Shown here: positions 43,816 through 53,010 of the stretch, piece by piece | Numbering within the stretch: position 1 is the first letter of the stretch | How the letters are laid out: each line of letters begins with the position of its first letter | Source: Brevibacillus laterosporus DSM 25 | Lineage (GTDB): Bacteria > Bacillota > Bacilli > Brevibacillales > Brevibacillaceae | DNA: 64,000 nt | Assembly: GCF_002706795.1 (NCBI RefSeq) | Contig: NZ_CP017705.1 | Coordinates: 4,687,501 to 4,751,500 of the forward strand | Direction of reading: 5' to 3' | The notes under the pieces: model-generated | Told to the model about the DNA's origin: nothing | The model's database searches: none | The model's input: only the letters and a program-made list of their open reading frames with translations | Position numbers and translations under genes: made by a program

Positions 43816-46800
43816 ATGCATGTAGAAGCAGTTCCGTCCTATTCATTGACCAATGCACAAAAGCGAATTTGGTTTGTGGAGAATATCTATCCAAATTTAG
43901 GGGCGACGAATCTCGCTACCTCGTTTACGTTTTCTATGAGCCTACAGCATGATATTTTGATTAAAGCGATCCATCAATTTATCAGTGAAAACGACTCAAT
44001 TCGCCTCACCACCATCTTCAGCCAATCCGGAAACAATCAGTTCCCAATGCAAATCATTTCCGAAGACATCCATCCAAGTATACCCATATTTGATTTTCGT
44101 TTTCATCATCAGAGAGAGCAAGCGATTCAAGAATGGCTAAGCCAAATGACGAAACAGCCTTTTTCGTTCTCCGAGGGCCCGTTGTATTACTTTGCCATAT
44201 TACAAAAAACAGATACAGAGACAATGCTATATATGAAATTCAGTCATCTGATTGCAGATGGTGTAGCTATGCTGTATGCAATAAAAGAAATCGTTGCTTG
44301 CTATCAGCATCTAGCCAGAGGGGAAGAGCGGGAGAAACAAGTAAAGCCTTCCTATATAGAAATGCTTGATAGAGAAAGGGAATATCTTGGGTCTAGACGC
44401 TTTTCGTCGGATGAAAACTATTGGAGTAGTCAATTCGAAAAGGTTCCGGAATTAGTTAGTCTTACTAATCATGATGGGCTGTCTCGCAATATCGCTAGTG
44501 GACGCCATAGTCTGTTCATACAAAATGATCTACGTGATCAAATTGATTCCTTTTGCGAAAAATTTGGGATTAGCCCTAATATATTTTTCCTTGGAACCTT
44601 CTACCTATACCTCTATCGGATCACAGCTAAGAGAGATATTATCGTGGGACATATTATTAGCAATCGATCAGGTGCTCGTGATAAACATACATTTGGCATG
44701 TTTGCAAGCACGATCCCATTTCGTCATATGGTAAATCCTGATGCGGATTTTGTCACCTATTGTCTAGAGATCGCCAAACAGCAAAGGCAAATGCTGCGAC
44801 ATCAAAAATATCCCTACCAAACGTTATTATCTAAGGTGAGGGAGCAGCACCCAAATGTCCAGCAGCTCTTTTCAATTGCAATGGAATTTCAGGTGTTAGA
44901 ATTCGATATGCAGGATGATTTGAGTTATACATCTGACATACAATTCAGTGGTTACGAGTCACAGGAGTTAATTCTACATATTAAAGACCGGCGCGAGACT
45001 AAAAGCTATCAGCTAGATTTTGATCACCATCTGGATATATTTACTGAAGAAGAGATTGGGATATGGAGCGAGCGGTACCGAACACTTATCGAAAGCGCCC
45101 TGAAAAACCCGATGAAGTGCATGAAAGAGTTGGACTTGCTTTCTTTAGAAGAAAAAACAAAGATTTTGGTGGATTGGAATCTAACAGAAAAAGAATATCC
45201 GCTAGAGAAAACCTTTGTTGATTTATTTACAGAACAAGTGAGTCAGATACCTGAGCATCATGCGGTAGAGTTTGGTGAGAAAACGCTAAGCTATCTAGAA
45301 TTAGACGAGCTATCTACTGGTATGGCACATACGTTACGAAAAAAAGCTGGGCGGGAAAGCATAATCGCGATCATGCTTCCACGTAGCATCGAGATGATTG
45401 TAAGCATACTAGCTGTGAGTAAAGCTGGTGCTGCCTATCTACCTATTGACCCTGATTACCCACCGGAACGAATTGCGTACATGCTGGAGGATAGTGCTGC
45501 ATCTATTTTACTTACAACTGAAGAGCTTGATCTATCAGATATTGATTTTTTGGGTGAGAAGATAGATGTACGAAAGTCTATAGAGGAAATAAAGCGTGCA
45601 TCAAGCGTAAATAGCCAGTTGGAGACACTATGCTCCCCACATCCTACTGATTTAGCTTACGTCATCTATACCTCTGGTTCGACTGGCAGGCCCAAAGGTG
45701 TCATGATTGAACACAAAAGTCTCAGCAATTTAATTTTTGCAACACGTGATTTGCATGAAATATCATCTGACACCAGGATGCTACAATTCTGTTCATTTAG
45801 CTTTGATGCCTCTGTGCGTGAAATCATTCCTACACTTGCTAGCGGCGGTACAGTATGCATGGATACGAAAGAACGCTTATTTCCAGGCAAACAATTGATT
45901 GATTGGTTACATGAGAAGAGAATTAATATGGCAGCAGTCCCAACCTCCGTAATGGGCATACTTCCTGATGCCGAGCTACCTTACCTTCAAACTTTGGAGG
46001 TAGGTGGAGAAATTTGTCCTACTACTGTTGCAGTTCGCTGGGGGAAAGGTCGTCGTTTTTTTAATTCTTACGGACCTACCGAAGCAACTGTATGTTCAAC
46101 TAGTGGCGAATATGTAGTAACAAATATACCAGAAGAGCTAGACAAACCAGTACCACCTGATATTGGACACCCTATTTCAAATTCTAAAATATTTATTTTA
46201 GATGAGAACCAACAGCCGGTTCCTGTTGGAGTGATAGGTGAGGTGTATATCGGTGGTGCTGGTTTAGCACGTGGATATTTGAATCGAGAGGACTTGACTA
46301 GGGAAAAGTTCGTCTATGTAGAGTTTAAAGAGCTTGGGGATGGGGCTATTCGACTTTATCGCACTGGAGATTTAGCTCGTTTTTTGCCAAATGGACGTAT
46401 TGCGTACGAGGGGCGAATCGATGATCAGGTGAAGATACGTGGACATAGAATTGAAATAAAAGAAATCGAACATGTTCTATGCGAGCATCCAGTAGTAAAG
46501 CAATGTGTGACAGTAGTAGAAGATGATGAGAAGTATGGAAAGAAGCTAGTCGCATATGTTGTGCTTATTTCTCCAGATGGAGAATCTTCTATTTCTCTAA
46601 CAAGAGAATTGCGAGTATTTTTACAGGGAAAGCTTCCATTTTTCATGATTCCTAATGCAATCAAGATACTTGAAGATATTCCATTGAATCCAAATGGCAA
46701 AATCGATCGAAAAAAATTAAATTGTGTGGAATTAAATAGTAAGGCCGAACATACAGCATATGTAGCTCCTATCACAGAAATAGAAAGCACTTTGACTAAA

Positions 46801-47088
46801 ATTTGGCAGGAAGCATTAGGAACTGAGCAAATAAGCATCCACGATCACTTTTTTCATATTGGTGGGGATTCCTATCGGTTACTTTATGCTCACCAAGAAA
46901 TTAATGCAATATTCAGAAGAGAGTTGCCGGTTATTGAGATGTTTCGTTATCCCACCATCCATACATTGGCACAGAGACTAAGTCAGGAGATGAGTATTGT
47001 GCCAACTTTGACTCTAAATAGGGAAATAGCTCTAAAACGTAAAGAAGCGATGCAGAAACAAAAACAGATAAGAAAACGTGGGAGGTAA
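43816..47088 (+). CDS. Nonribosomal peptide synthetase, C-A-T starter module
   Basis: A 1090-residue one-module NRPS. Residues about 8-430 form a condensation domain whose active-site motif reads SHLIADG (catalytic His144 kept, the first His replaced by Ser). Residues about 455-960 are the adenylation domain with YTSGSTGRPKG (616-627), YGPTEATVCS, YRTGDLARF and NPNGKIDRKK. The peptidyl-carrier domain has HIGGDSYR (Ser1019). An N-terminal C domain on the first enzyme suggests loading of an acyl-CoA starter. By eye the specificity residues read D-A-R-A-E-G-S-V-C; I know no match. The start follows GGGAGGG. Confidence 0.92.
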   Translation: MHVEAVPSYSLTNAQKRIWFVENIYPNLGATNLATSFTFSMSLQHDILIKAIHQFISENDSIRLTTIFSQSGNNQFPMQIISEDIHPSIPIFDFRFHHQREQAIQEWLSQMTKQPFSFSEGPLYYFAILQKTDTETMLYMKFSHLIADGVAMLYAIKEIVACYQHLARGEEREKQVKPSYIEMLDREREYLGSRRFSSDENYWSSQFEKVPELVSLTNHDGLSRNIASGRHSLFIQNDLRDQIDSFCEKFGISPNIFFLGTFYLYLYRITAKRDIIVGHIISNRSGARDKHTFGMFASTIPFRHMVNPDADFVTYCLEIAKQQRQMLRHQKYPYQTLLSKVREQHPNVQQLFSIAMEFQVLEFDMQDDLSYTSDIQFSGYESQELILHIKDRRETKSYQLDFDHHLDIFTEEEIGIWSERYRTLIESALKNPMKCMKELDLLSLEEKTKILVDWNLTEKEYPLEKTFVDLFTEQVSQIPEHHAVEFGEKTLSYLELDELSTGMAHTLRKKAGRESIIAIMLPRSIEMIVSILAVSKAGAAYLPIDPDYPPERIAYMLEDSAASILLTTEELDLSDIDFLGEKIDVRKSIEEIKRASSVNSQLETLCSPHPTDLAYVIYTSGSTGRPKGVMIEHKSLSNLIFATRDLHEISSDTRMLQFCSFSFDASVREIIPTLASGGTVCMDTKERLFPGKQLIDWLHEKRINMAAVPTSVMGILPDAELPYLQTLEVGGEICPTTVAVRWGKGRRFFNSYGPTEATVCSTSGEYVVTNIPEELDKPVPPDIGHPISNSKIFILDENQQPVPVGVIGEVYIGGAGLARGYLNREDLTREKFVYVEFKELGDGAIRLYRTGDLARFLPNGRIAYEGRIDDQVKIRGHRIEIKEIEHVLCEHPVVKQCVTVVEDDEKYGKKLVAYVVLISPDGESSISLTRELRVFLQGKLPFFMIPNAIKILEDIPLNPNGKIDRKKLNCVELNSKAEHTAYVAPITEIESTLTKIWQEALGTEQISIHDHFFHIGGDSYRLLYAHQEINAIFRRELPVIEMFRYPTIHTLAQRLSQEMSIVPTLTLNREIALKRKEAMQKQKQIRKRGR

Positions 47089-47094
47089 GAAAAG

Positions 47095-50000
47095 ATGCAT
47101 GAGTTGATAAGCGAGGATATGCAATCCTCAGTTGCCATTATCGGTATGTCAGGGAGATTTCCAGGTGCTAGAAATATAGAAGAGTTTTGGCATAACCTTC
47201 GCCAAGGGAAAGAATCAATTCATTTCTTTAAGCCAAAAAGTGAAAAAAAGATCCCAGCAATGGGAATTTTGGAAAATATGGCCGAATTCGATGCAGCATT
47301 TTTTGAAATGACTCCACGGGAAGCAGAAGTCACAGACCCTCAACAACGCTTGTTCCTCGAAACTGCTTATGAGGCCTTGGAACAGGCAGGATATGATCCG
47401 GCGAAATATAGTGGGAGAATTGCGGTTTATGCAGGCAGTGGGCAATCCGGGTATTTAGACCATGTACATAGTCACCCCGAAATTGTAGATGCCCTTGGAG
47501 GCTATCAGATCATGCTTGGTACACAACCTGATTTTCTTTCCACGCGTGTATCATACAAGCTAGACTTAACAGGCCCTAGTATAGCGGTGCAGACAGCTTG
47601 CTCTAGTTCCTTGGTAAGCGTACATATGGCATGCCAAAGCTTGTTGACATACGAATGTGACATGGCTTTGGCTGGTGGAGTATCCGTTAAGGCAGATCAA
47701 AGCAATAATCACGAATTTCAAGAAGGCAGTATTTTGTCTCCAGATGGTCATTGTCGTGCCTTTGATTCTAAAGCACAAGGAACAGTAATCGGCAATGGGG
47801 TTGGAGTTGTCTTGCTTAAACGATTAGAGGACGCTTTGGCTGACAATGATCATATCCTCGGAGTCGTGAAGGGAACAGCTATTAATAATGATGGTAAGCA
47901 GAAAGTGGGCTATACTGCTCCAAGCATTGCTTATCAAGCAGAGGTAATCAAAGATGCTCTTACCATTGCTGATGTTAATCCAGAAACGATTAGCTACATA
48001 GAGGCACATGGAACAGGAACAATACTTGGAGACCCGATTGAAATAGCGGCACTGACAGAAGCATACTCTGAGCATACGACCAAGACAGGCTTTTGTGCGA
48101 TTGGGTCTGTAAAAACCAATATCGGACATCTTGATAACGCATCTGGAGTGACGGGTTTAATTAAAACAGTGCTGGCACTTTCAAATAAACAAATTCCTCC
48201 AAGCCTTCATTTTTCTGAATCGAATCGGCAGATTGACTTTGAACAAAGCCCCTTTTATGTAAACACCAAGCTTACAGAGTGGAAGACAGGTGATCATCCT
48301 CGTCGTGCAGGAGTTAGCTCGTTTGGTATAGGAGGCACAAATGTACATGTGATCCTAGAAGAGGCGCCTGTGTATGCTAAGAGAGAAGAGGATGCACCTA
48401 CCGAGTGGAAAGTATTACCTCTTTCTGCCAAGACACAGACTGCTCTTCATCAGGCAAAAGCAAATCTAGCAGATTTTTTGGACAAAAATCCAGAAGTAAA
48501 TCTAGGGGATGTAGCATATACGCTACAAGCAGGAAGAAAAGAATTTTCCCATCGAAGTGCTGTGATTGCTCATGATACTACATCCGCGAAAATGACTTTA
48601 CGAGACGAGTATATTCCTTCCGTTCACTATCAGGGTAGCCCAAAGGAGCTGATCGTAGAAGGAAGAACGCTCCCAAGCCCCTTTATCGTATTCATGTTTT
48701 CCGGTCAAGGCTCACAGTATGTGAATATGGGGCGAGACCTATATGAGACTGAGAGAATATTTAGAGAACAAGTGGATTATTGTGCTGAGCGAGTAAAGAA
48801 TCACATTGGTATTGATATTCGTGAGCTGATGTATCCAACTGAGGAGCTGGAAGAACAAGTTAAAGAGCAATTAAACCAAACGATCTATGCCCAACCAGCC
48901 CTTTTTATCATCGAATACGCTTTAGCTAAATTGATGGAATCATGGGGTGTTCGTCCACATGCTATGATCGGTCACAGTATAGGTGAGTACGTCGCAGCTT
49001 GCCTTGCCAGCGTAATGTCATTGGAAGACGCTCTGTGCATGGTTTCAAAACGAGGTAGCTTGATGCAAAAGATGAATAAAGGTGCAATGCTAGCGGTAGC
49101 ACTAGGAGAATTACAGGCTCGTGAATTATTGCAAGAACATGGTGGGGGGCTTTGTGTAGCAGCTGTGAATAGTCCGATATCTACTGTCATTGCGGGTACA
49201 TATGAAGATATTCTTAGCGTAGAGCAATTGATGGAAGCAAAGGGTATTACTTATAAACGGTTGATTACCTCTCACGCTTACCATTCGATGATGATGGAGC
49301 CAATGTTAGGAGAGTTTTATGAATCGTTACTGAATATGACCTTCCATGAACCGCTGATTCCATATATTTCTAACATTACTGGTGAAAAAATTACCTCTGC
49401 GCAGGCAACAGACCCTCTTTATTGGCAAAGACATCTTCGAGAAACCGTTCATTTCTCTACAGGAGTTCGCACTCTGATGGAGGAGTCCAATTGTATTTTT
49501 GTTGAAGTAGGACCGGGCCAGTCGCTTGTCTCCCTCGTTCGTCAGCATAGAGAAGCACAACAGGCTCAGCAATCATTTACCATCACTACGTTGCCATCTG
49601 CGAAAAAGGAACAATCGGATGTGGCTAGTATACGATTAGCGGTGGGGTACTTGTGGTGCCATGGAGTAGAGATGAATCGTTATGCTTTAGGGAATCATGA
49701 AAATGCTCGTCGTATTCATCTTCCAACCTATCCTTTTGAAAGAAAGACCTACTTCCTAGAGAAAAAGGAGAAACCAACAAGTAATCAACTCGATACATTG
49801 GATCAAAAGAGAAGGGATATGGCTGATTGGTTCTATATTCCGGTGTGGAATCAATCGAGCAGAGCTTGGTCTATCGAAGACGAGGAAACCTTTGATATAA
49901 ATCAAAGATGGTTGATTTTTCAAGACGAGCAAGGGCTAGGGAAACGAGTAGGAGAGCACGCTGAAAAGCTTGGGTTTAAAGTAGTGACTGTGGTTCCTGG

Positions 50001-51756
50001 GCGAGAGTTTTCTAAAATTGGCGAGAACGCTTATACCATCGATATCAGAAGTGAAGAATCTTATCATGAGCTGTTTACAACATTGGATATGCACGATTTT
50101 ATGCCAGACAAAATCGTTCACATGTGGAGCATTCAGCCTATAGACAAGCAAGAACCAGGACAGGAAGATGAACAGTTAGAGCATTATGGTTTATATAGCA
50201 TGATGTACATTGCTAAACAATTAGGAATGTATACATTACAGCAAAGAATAGAAATCATTGCTCTTTCAAATAACCTACAAGAAATAGCCAATGAGGAGAT
50301 CCATCTTCCAATACGATCAACCATATTAGGACCTCTACGTGTTATATCACAAGAATATCAGCAGATAAAAACGCGCTGCATTGACGTTCAACTGACAGAT
50401 ATGTCTTCCAAAACATCAGATCGATTACTAAAACAAGTGTTTGATGAGATTTTGAGTGCTACATCCGATTTTATGGTCGCTATTCGCGGTACCCACCGAT
50501 TTATTCAAAAATTTGAACAAATAAGGCTGTCAAAGGAGAAGTACCGTACATATTCGCCTTCTTTCCGTGATGAAGGAGTATATCTTATTACAGGTGTGAC
50601 TCAGGAAATAGGGTTGTCAGTAAGTGAAGAGATAGCCAAATCAGTAAAAGCTTCCCTGGTTTTAATAGGTGATCCTGGTTTTCCAGCAGTTGATCAATGG
50701 GATAGCTACCTGCAAGCCCATGATGCAGATGATGAGATTGCGAACAAAATCAGAAGACTCCTTCTCCTTACGCAAAAATGCGAAAAATTACTTTATTATT
50801 CTGCTGATCTGACAAATGAAGAGGCAATGAGACGAGTGATTCGTTTAGCGGAAGACAACGTGGGAAGGATTGCAGGTATCGTTTTTGCTGCAGAGCGACT
50901 TGGTTCTGGTTTCATTCCATTAAAAAGTAAAGATTCTTGCTATCAAAACATTTCACAGCAGGTGTACGGCACACTCGTCCTTGAAAAGATCATAGGTCAA
51001 ATGAATATTGAATTTATGCTCCTATTCTCGCGTACATTTTCTCTAACAGGCGGTGTAGGTCAGATGGACAATTGTGTAGCAAATGTCTTTTTGGATACAT
51101 TCGCTAGATATCATACTGCAAAAGGTATTCCTACTATTGCAATTAACTGGGGAATGTGGAAAAACGATAATTGGATTCATAGTCAGACAGGGATGTCGTC
51201 AGAAATGCAGATGCATATGGAACAATTGCAAGAAAAATACGGAATCACAGCCAGTGAAGGCGCACAGGTCTTGAACCGTCTTCTTACAAGCGACTACTCT
51301 CAAGTGATTGTTTCTACGCAAGACATTCATTCTGCGATTCATGAATTGATTCAATACGATTCCTTACAAACAAATGCTCAGTCTCACCGTGCTGATCGAA
51401 ATCACAATCAAGAAGGTGATGCCTATATCGCACCACGTGATGAGACGGAGAAGAAAATAGCTGACATTTGGCAAGAGTTATTTGGTGTTTCTGCAATCAG
51501 TATTGAGGCTAACTTTTTTGAACTAGGTGGTAACTCTCTATTATCCATTCAGCTTGTTACACGTTTGCGAAATACGTTCCATAACGATATTCCGATGGAT
51601 ATTCTTTTCCAATTTCCATCTATTGTAGAGTTAGCTCAAGCGATAACGACGTCTCAGATCGGACAAGAGGAGATGGATGAAATCGAGCGTATGTTGAGTG
51701 AAATAGAAAAGATGTCACCAGAGGAACTATCACATAAACTTGTTAGCGAGGTATAA
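47095..51756 (+). CDS. Type I polyketide synthase module, KS-AT-KR-ACP with degenerate KR
   Basis: A 1553-residue PKS. Ketosynthase triad: Cys169 (QTACSSSLVS), His305 (EAHGTGT) and His345 (NIGHLDNASG). The acyltransferase nucleophile is Ser628 in GHSIGEY, and HAYH (727-730) resembles the malonyl-specific HAFH. The ketoreductase region (about 1150-1400) has ITGVTQEIG in place of a glycine-rich TGGxGxLG, and SRTFSLTGGVGQMDNCVAN in which the catalytic Ser and Tyr are Arg1313 and Asn1326. The carrier domain has Ser1481 in LGGNSL. The expected result is addition of a malonyl unit with the beta-ketone left unreduced. Six bases separate it from the NRPS gene. Confidence 0.92.
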   Translation: MHELISEDMQSSVAIIGMSGRFPGARNIEEFWHNLRQGKESIHFFKPKSEKKIPAMGILENMAEFDAAFFEMTPREAEVTDPQQRLFLETAYEALEQAGYDPAKYSGRIAVYAGSGQSGYLDHVHSHPEIVDALGGYQIMLGTQPDFLSTRVSYKLDLTGPSIAVQTACSSSLVSVHMACQSLLTYECDMALAGGVSVKADQSNNHEFQEGSILSPDGHCRAFDSKAQGTVIGNGVGVVLLKRLEDALADNDHILGVVKGTAINNDGKQKVGYTAPSIAYQAEVIKDALTIADVNPETISYIEAHGTGTILGDPIEIAALTEAYSEHTTKTGFCAIGSVKTNIGHLDNASGVTGLIKTVLALSNKQIPPSLHFSESNRQIDFEQSPFYVNTKLTEWKTGDHPRRAGVSSFGIGGTNVHVILEEAPVYAKREEDAPTEWKVLPLSAKTQTALHQAKANLADFLDKNPEVNLGDVAYTLQAGRKEFSHRSAVIAHDTTSAKMTLRDEYIPSVHYQGSPKELIVEGRTLPSPFIVFMFSGQGSQYVNMGRDLYETERIFREQVDYCAERVKNHIGIDIRELMYPTEELEEQVKEQLNQTIYAQPALFIIEYALAKLMESWGVRPHAMIGHSIGEYVAACLASVMSLEDALCMVSKRGSLMQKMNKGAMLAVALGELQARELLQEHGGGLCVAAVNSPISTVIAGTYEDILSVEQLMEAKGITYKRLITSHAYHSMMMEPMLGEFYESLLNMTFHEPLIPYISNITGEKITSAQATDPLYWQRHLRETVHFSTGVRTLMEESNCIFVEVGPGQSLVSLVRQHREAQQAQQSFTITTLPSAKKEQSDVASIRLAVGYLWCHGVEMNRYALGNHENARRIHLPTYPFERKTYFLEKKEKPTSNQLDTLDQKRRDMADWFYIPVWNQSSRAWSIEDEETFDINQRWLIFQDEQGLGKRVGEHAEKLGFKVVTVVPGREFSKIGENAYTIDIRSEESYHELFTTLDMHDFMPDKIVHMWSIQPIDKQEPGQEDEQLEHYGLYSMMYIAKQLGMYTLQQRIEIIALSNNLQEIANEEIHLPIRSTILGPLRVISQEYQQIKTRCIDVQLTDMSSKTSDRLLKQVFDEILSATSDFMVAIRGTHRFIQKFEQIRLSKEKYRTYSPSFRDEGVYLITGVTQEIGLSVSEEIAKSVKASLVLIGDPGFPAVDQWDSYLQAHDADDEIANKIRRLLLLTQKCEKLLYYSADLTNEEAMRRVIRLAEDNVGRIAGIVFAAERLGSGFIPLKSKDSCYQNISQQVYGTLVLEKIIGQMNIEFMLLFSRTFSLTGGVGQMDNCVANVFLDTFARYHTAKGIPTIAINWGMWKNDNWIHSQTGMSSEMQMHMEQLQEKYGITASEGAQVLNRLLTSDYSQVIVSTQDIHSAIHELIQYDSLQTNAQSHRADRNHNQEGDAYIAPRDETEKKIADIWQELFGVSAISIEANFFELGGNSLLSIQLVTRLRNTFHNDIPMDILFQFPSIVELAQAITTSQIGQEEMDEIERMLSEIEKMSPEELSHKLVSEV

Positions 51757-51768
51757 AGGAGAGAACAA

Positions 51769-53010
51769 ATGATGAACGAGTTAGACAAACGATTAGCAGC
51801 ACTTTCTCCTGAACAACGGGTTTTACTTGAACAACGCCTCAAACAAAAGGGTATCCAAACTCCTTTTCCTGCGGGATTATCTAAGCAGGAAGCGAAAAAT
51901 CGAAATGGCGCTTCTAGCAGCTTTGTACCAAAGAGAAAAAGAAATATGGATAAGATGGAATTTAGTCTCTTCTTTTTCTCAGGTGATGGTTCTACTCAGG
52001 ATCAGAATAAATACTCCTTACTTTTGGAGACCACAGCTTTTGCTGATCAGAATGGGTTTGCAGCAGTTTGGACACCAGAGCGACATTTTGAGGATTTTGG
52101 AGGGTTATATCCAAATCCTTCGGTGTTAAGCGCCGCTCTAGCTACGATTACAGAACGTATTGAGCTTAGGGCAGGAAGCGTAGTACTACCATTACATCAC
52201 CCAATTCGCTTTGTAGAGGAATGGTCTGTGGTGGACAATCTTTCAAAGGGGCGTGTTTCAGTTGCATTTGCTACGGGATGGCATCCTGCTGATTTTTTGA
52301 TTGCCCCTGTACAAGCTACTGATTACTACGAATCTAGAAAAGACGGGATGTTCAACTCTATAGAATTGGTAAAGAGGCTATGGGCTGGTGAGCAGATTCC
52401 TTTTACAGATGTCAATGGAATTGTTCACGAAATACGTACTCTCCCTAGACCGTTGCAAAATGAACTAGATATTTGGATAGCGACGAACGGAAGTCCAGAA
52501 ACCTATCAGCGTGCGGCCCAAATTGGAGCTAATATTCTCACAGGAATTACGGGTGGAGATTTAGCAGATTTAGAAGCGAAAATTGATTTATATCGTAAGA
52601 CTTTGTCCCAAAGTGGTTTTTTACCCGAATCTCGCAAAGTAGCTGTGATGCTCCATACTTGCTTAGGAACAAGTGATGAAGAGGTCAAGGTGAAGGTGGA
52701 GAAGCCGATGAAGGAATATTTAAAAACCTTTATGAAACAACAGAAGAATATTCTTACAGATTATTCATCCATGTCTGCCTCTGATTTCGATGTCATTGTA
52801 AATCATGCTTTTGAGTCTTATTTTCAAGAAAGTGCATTATTTGGAAGCCATGACAAATGTAAAAAGCTGATCGAGACTCTCATTGATATTGGTGTGGATG
52901 AGGTGGCCTGCTTAGTGGACTTCGGTATAGATAACGAGACGATCATGAATAGCATTAGAATGTTGACTGATCTAAAAAAATCATTTAATCAAAAGGAGCT
53001 GTCCTTATGA
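51769..53010 (+). CDS. Luciferase-like monooxygenase of natural-product type (MupA/Atu3640 family)
   Basis: A 413-residue FMN-dependent monooxygenase. The first 45 residues (LAALSPEQRVLLEQRLKQKG) are not part of the enzyme fold but resemble the linker that precedes condensation domains, and the next protein starts with the same kind of segment. The catalytic domain begins at about 60: FSLFFFSGDG, TPERHFEDFGGLYPNPSVLS, ELRAGSVVLPLHHPIRFVEE, VAFATGWHPADF and ITGGDLADLEAKI. Such enzymes hydroxylate carrier-bound chains, often next to the carbonyl. It probably acts in trans on the ACP-bound beta-keto intermediate. RBS AAAGGAG. Confidence 0.88.
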   Translation: MMNELDKRLAALSPEQRVLLEQRLKQKGIQTPFPAGLSKQEAKNRNGASSSFVPKRKRNMDKMEFSLFFFSGDGSTQDQNKYSLLLETTAFADQNGFAAVWTPERHFEDFGGLYPNPSVLSAALATITERIELRAGSVVLPLHHPIRFVEEWSVVDNLSKGRVSVAFATGWHPADFLIAPVQATDYYESRKDGMFNSIELVKRLWAGEQIPFTDVNGIVHEIRTLPRPLQNELDIWIATNGSPETYQRAAQIGANILTGITGGDLADLEAKIDLYRKTLSQSGFLPESRKVAVMLHTCLGTSDEEVKVKVEKPMKEYLKTFMKQQKNILTDYSSMSASDFDVIVNHAFESYFQESALFGSHDKCKKLIETLIDIGVDEVACLVDFGIDNETIMNSIRMLTDLKKSFNQKELSL

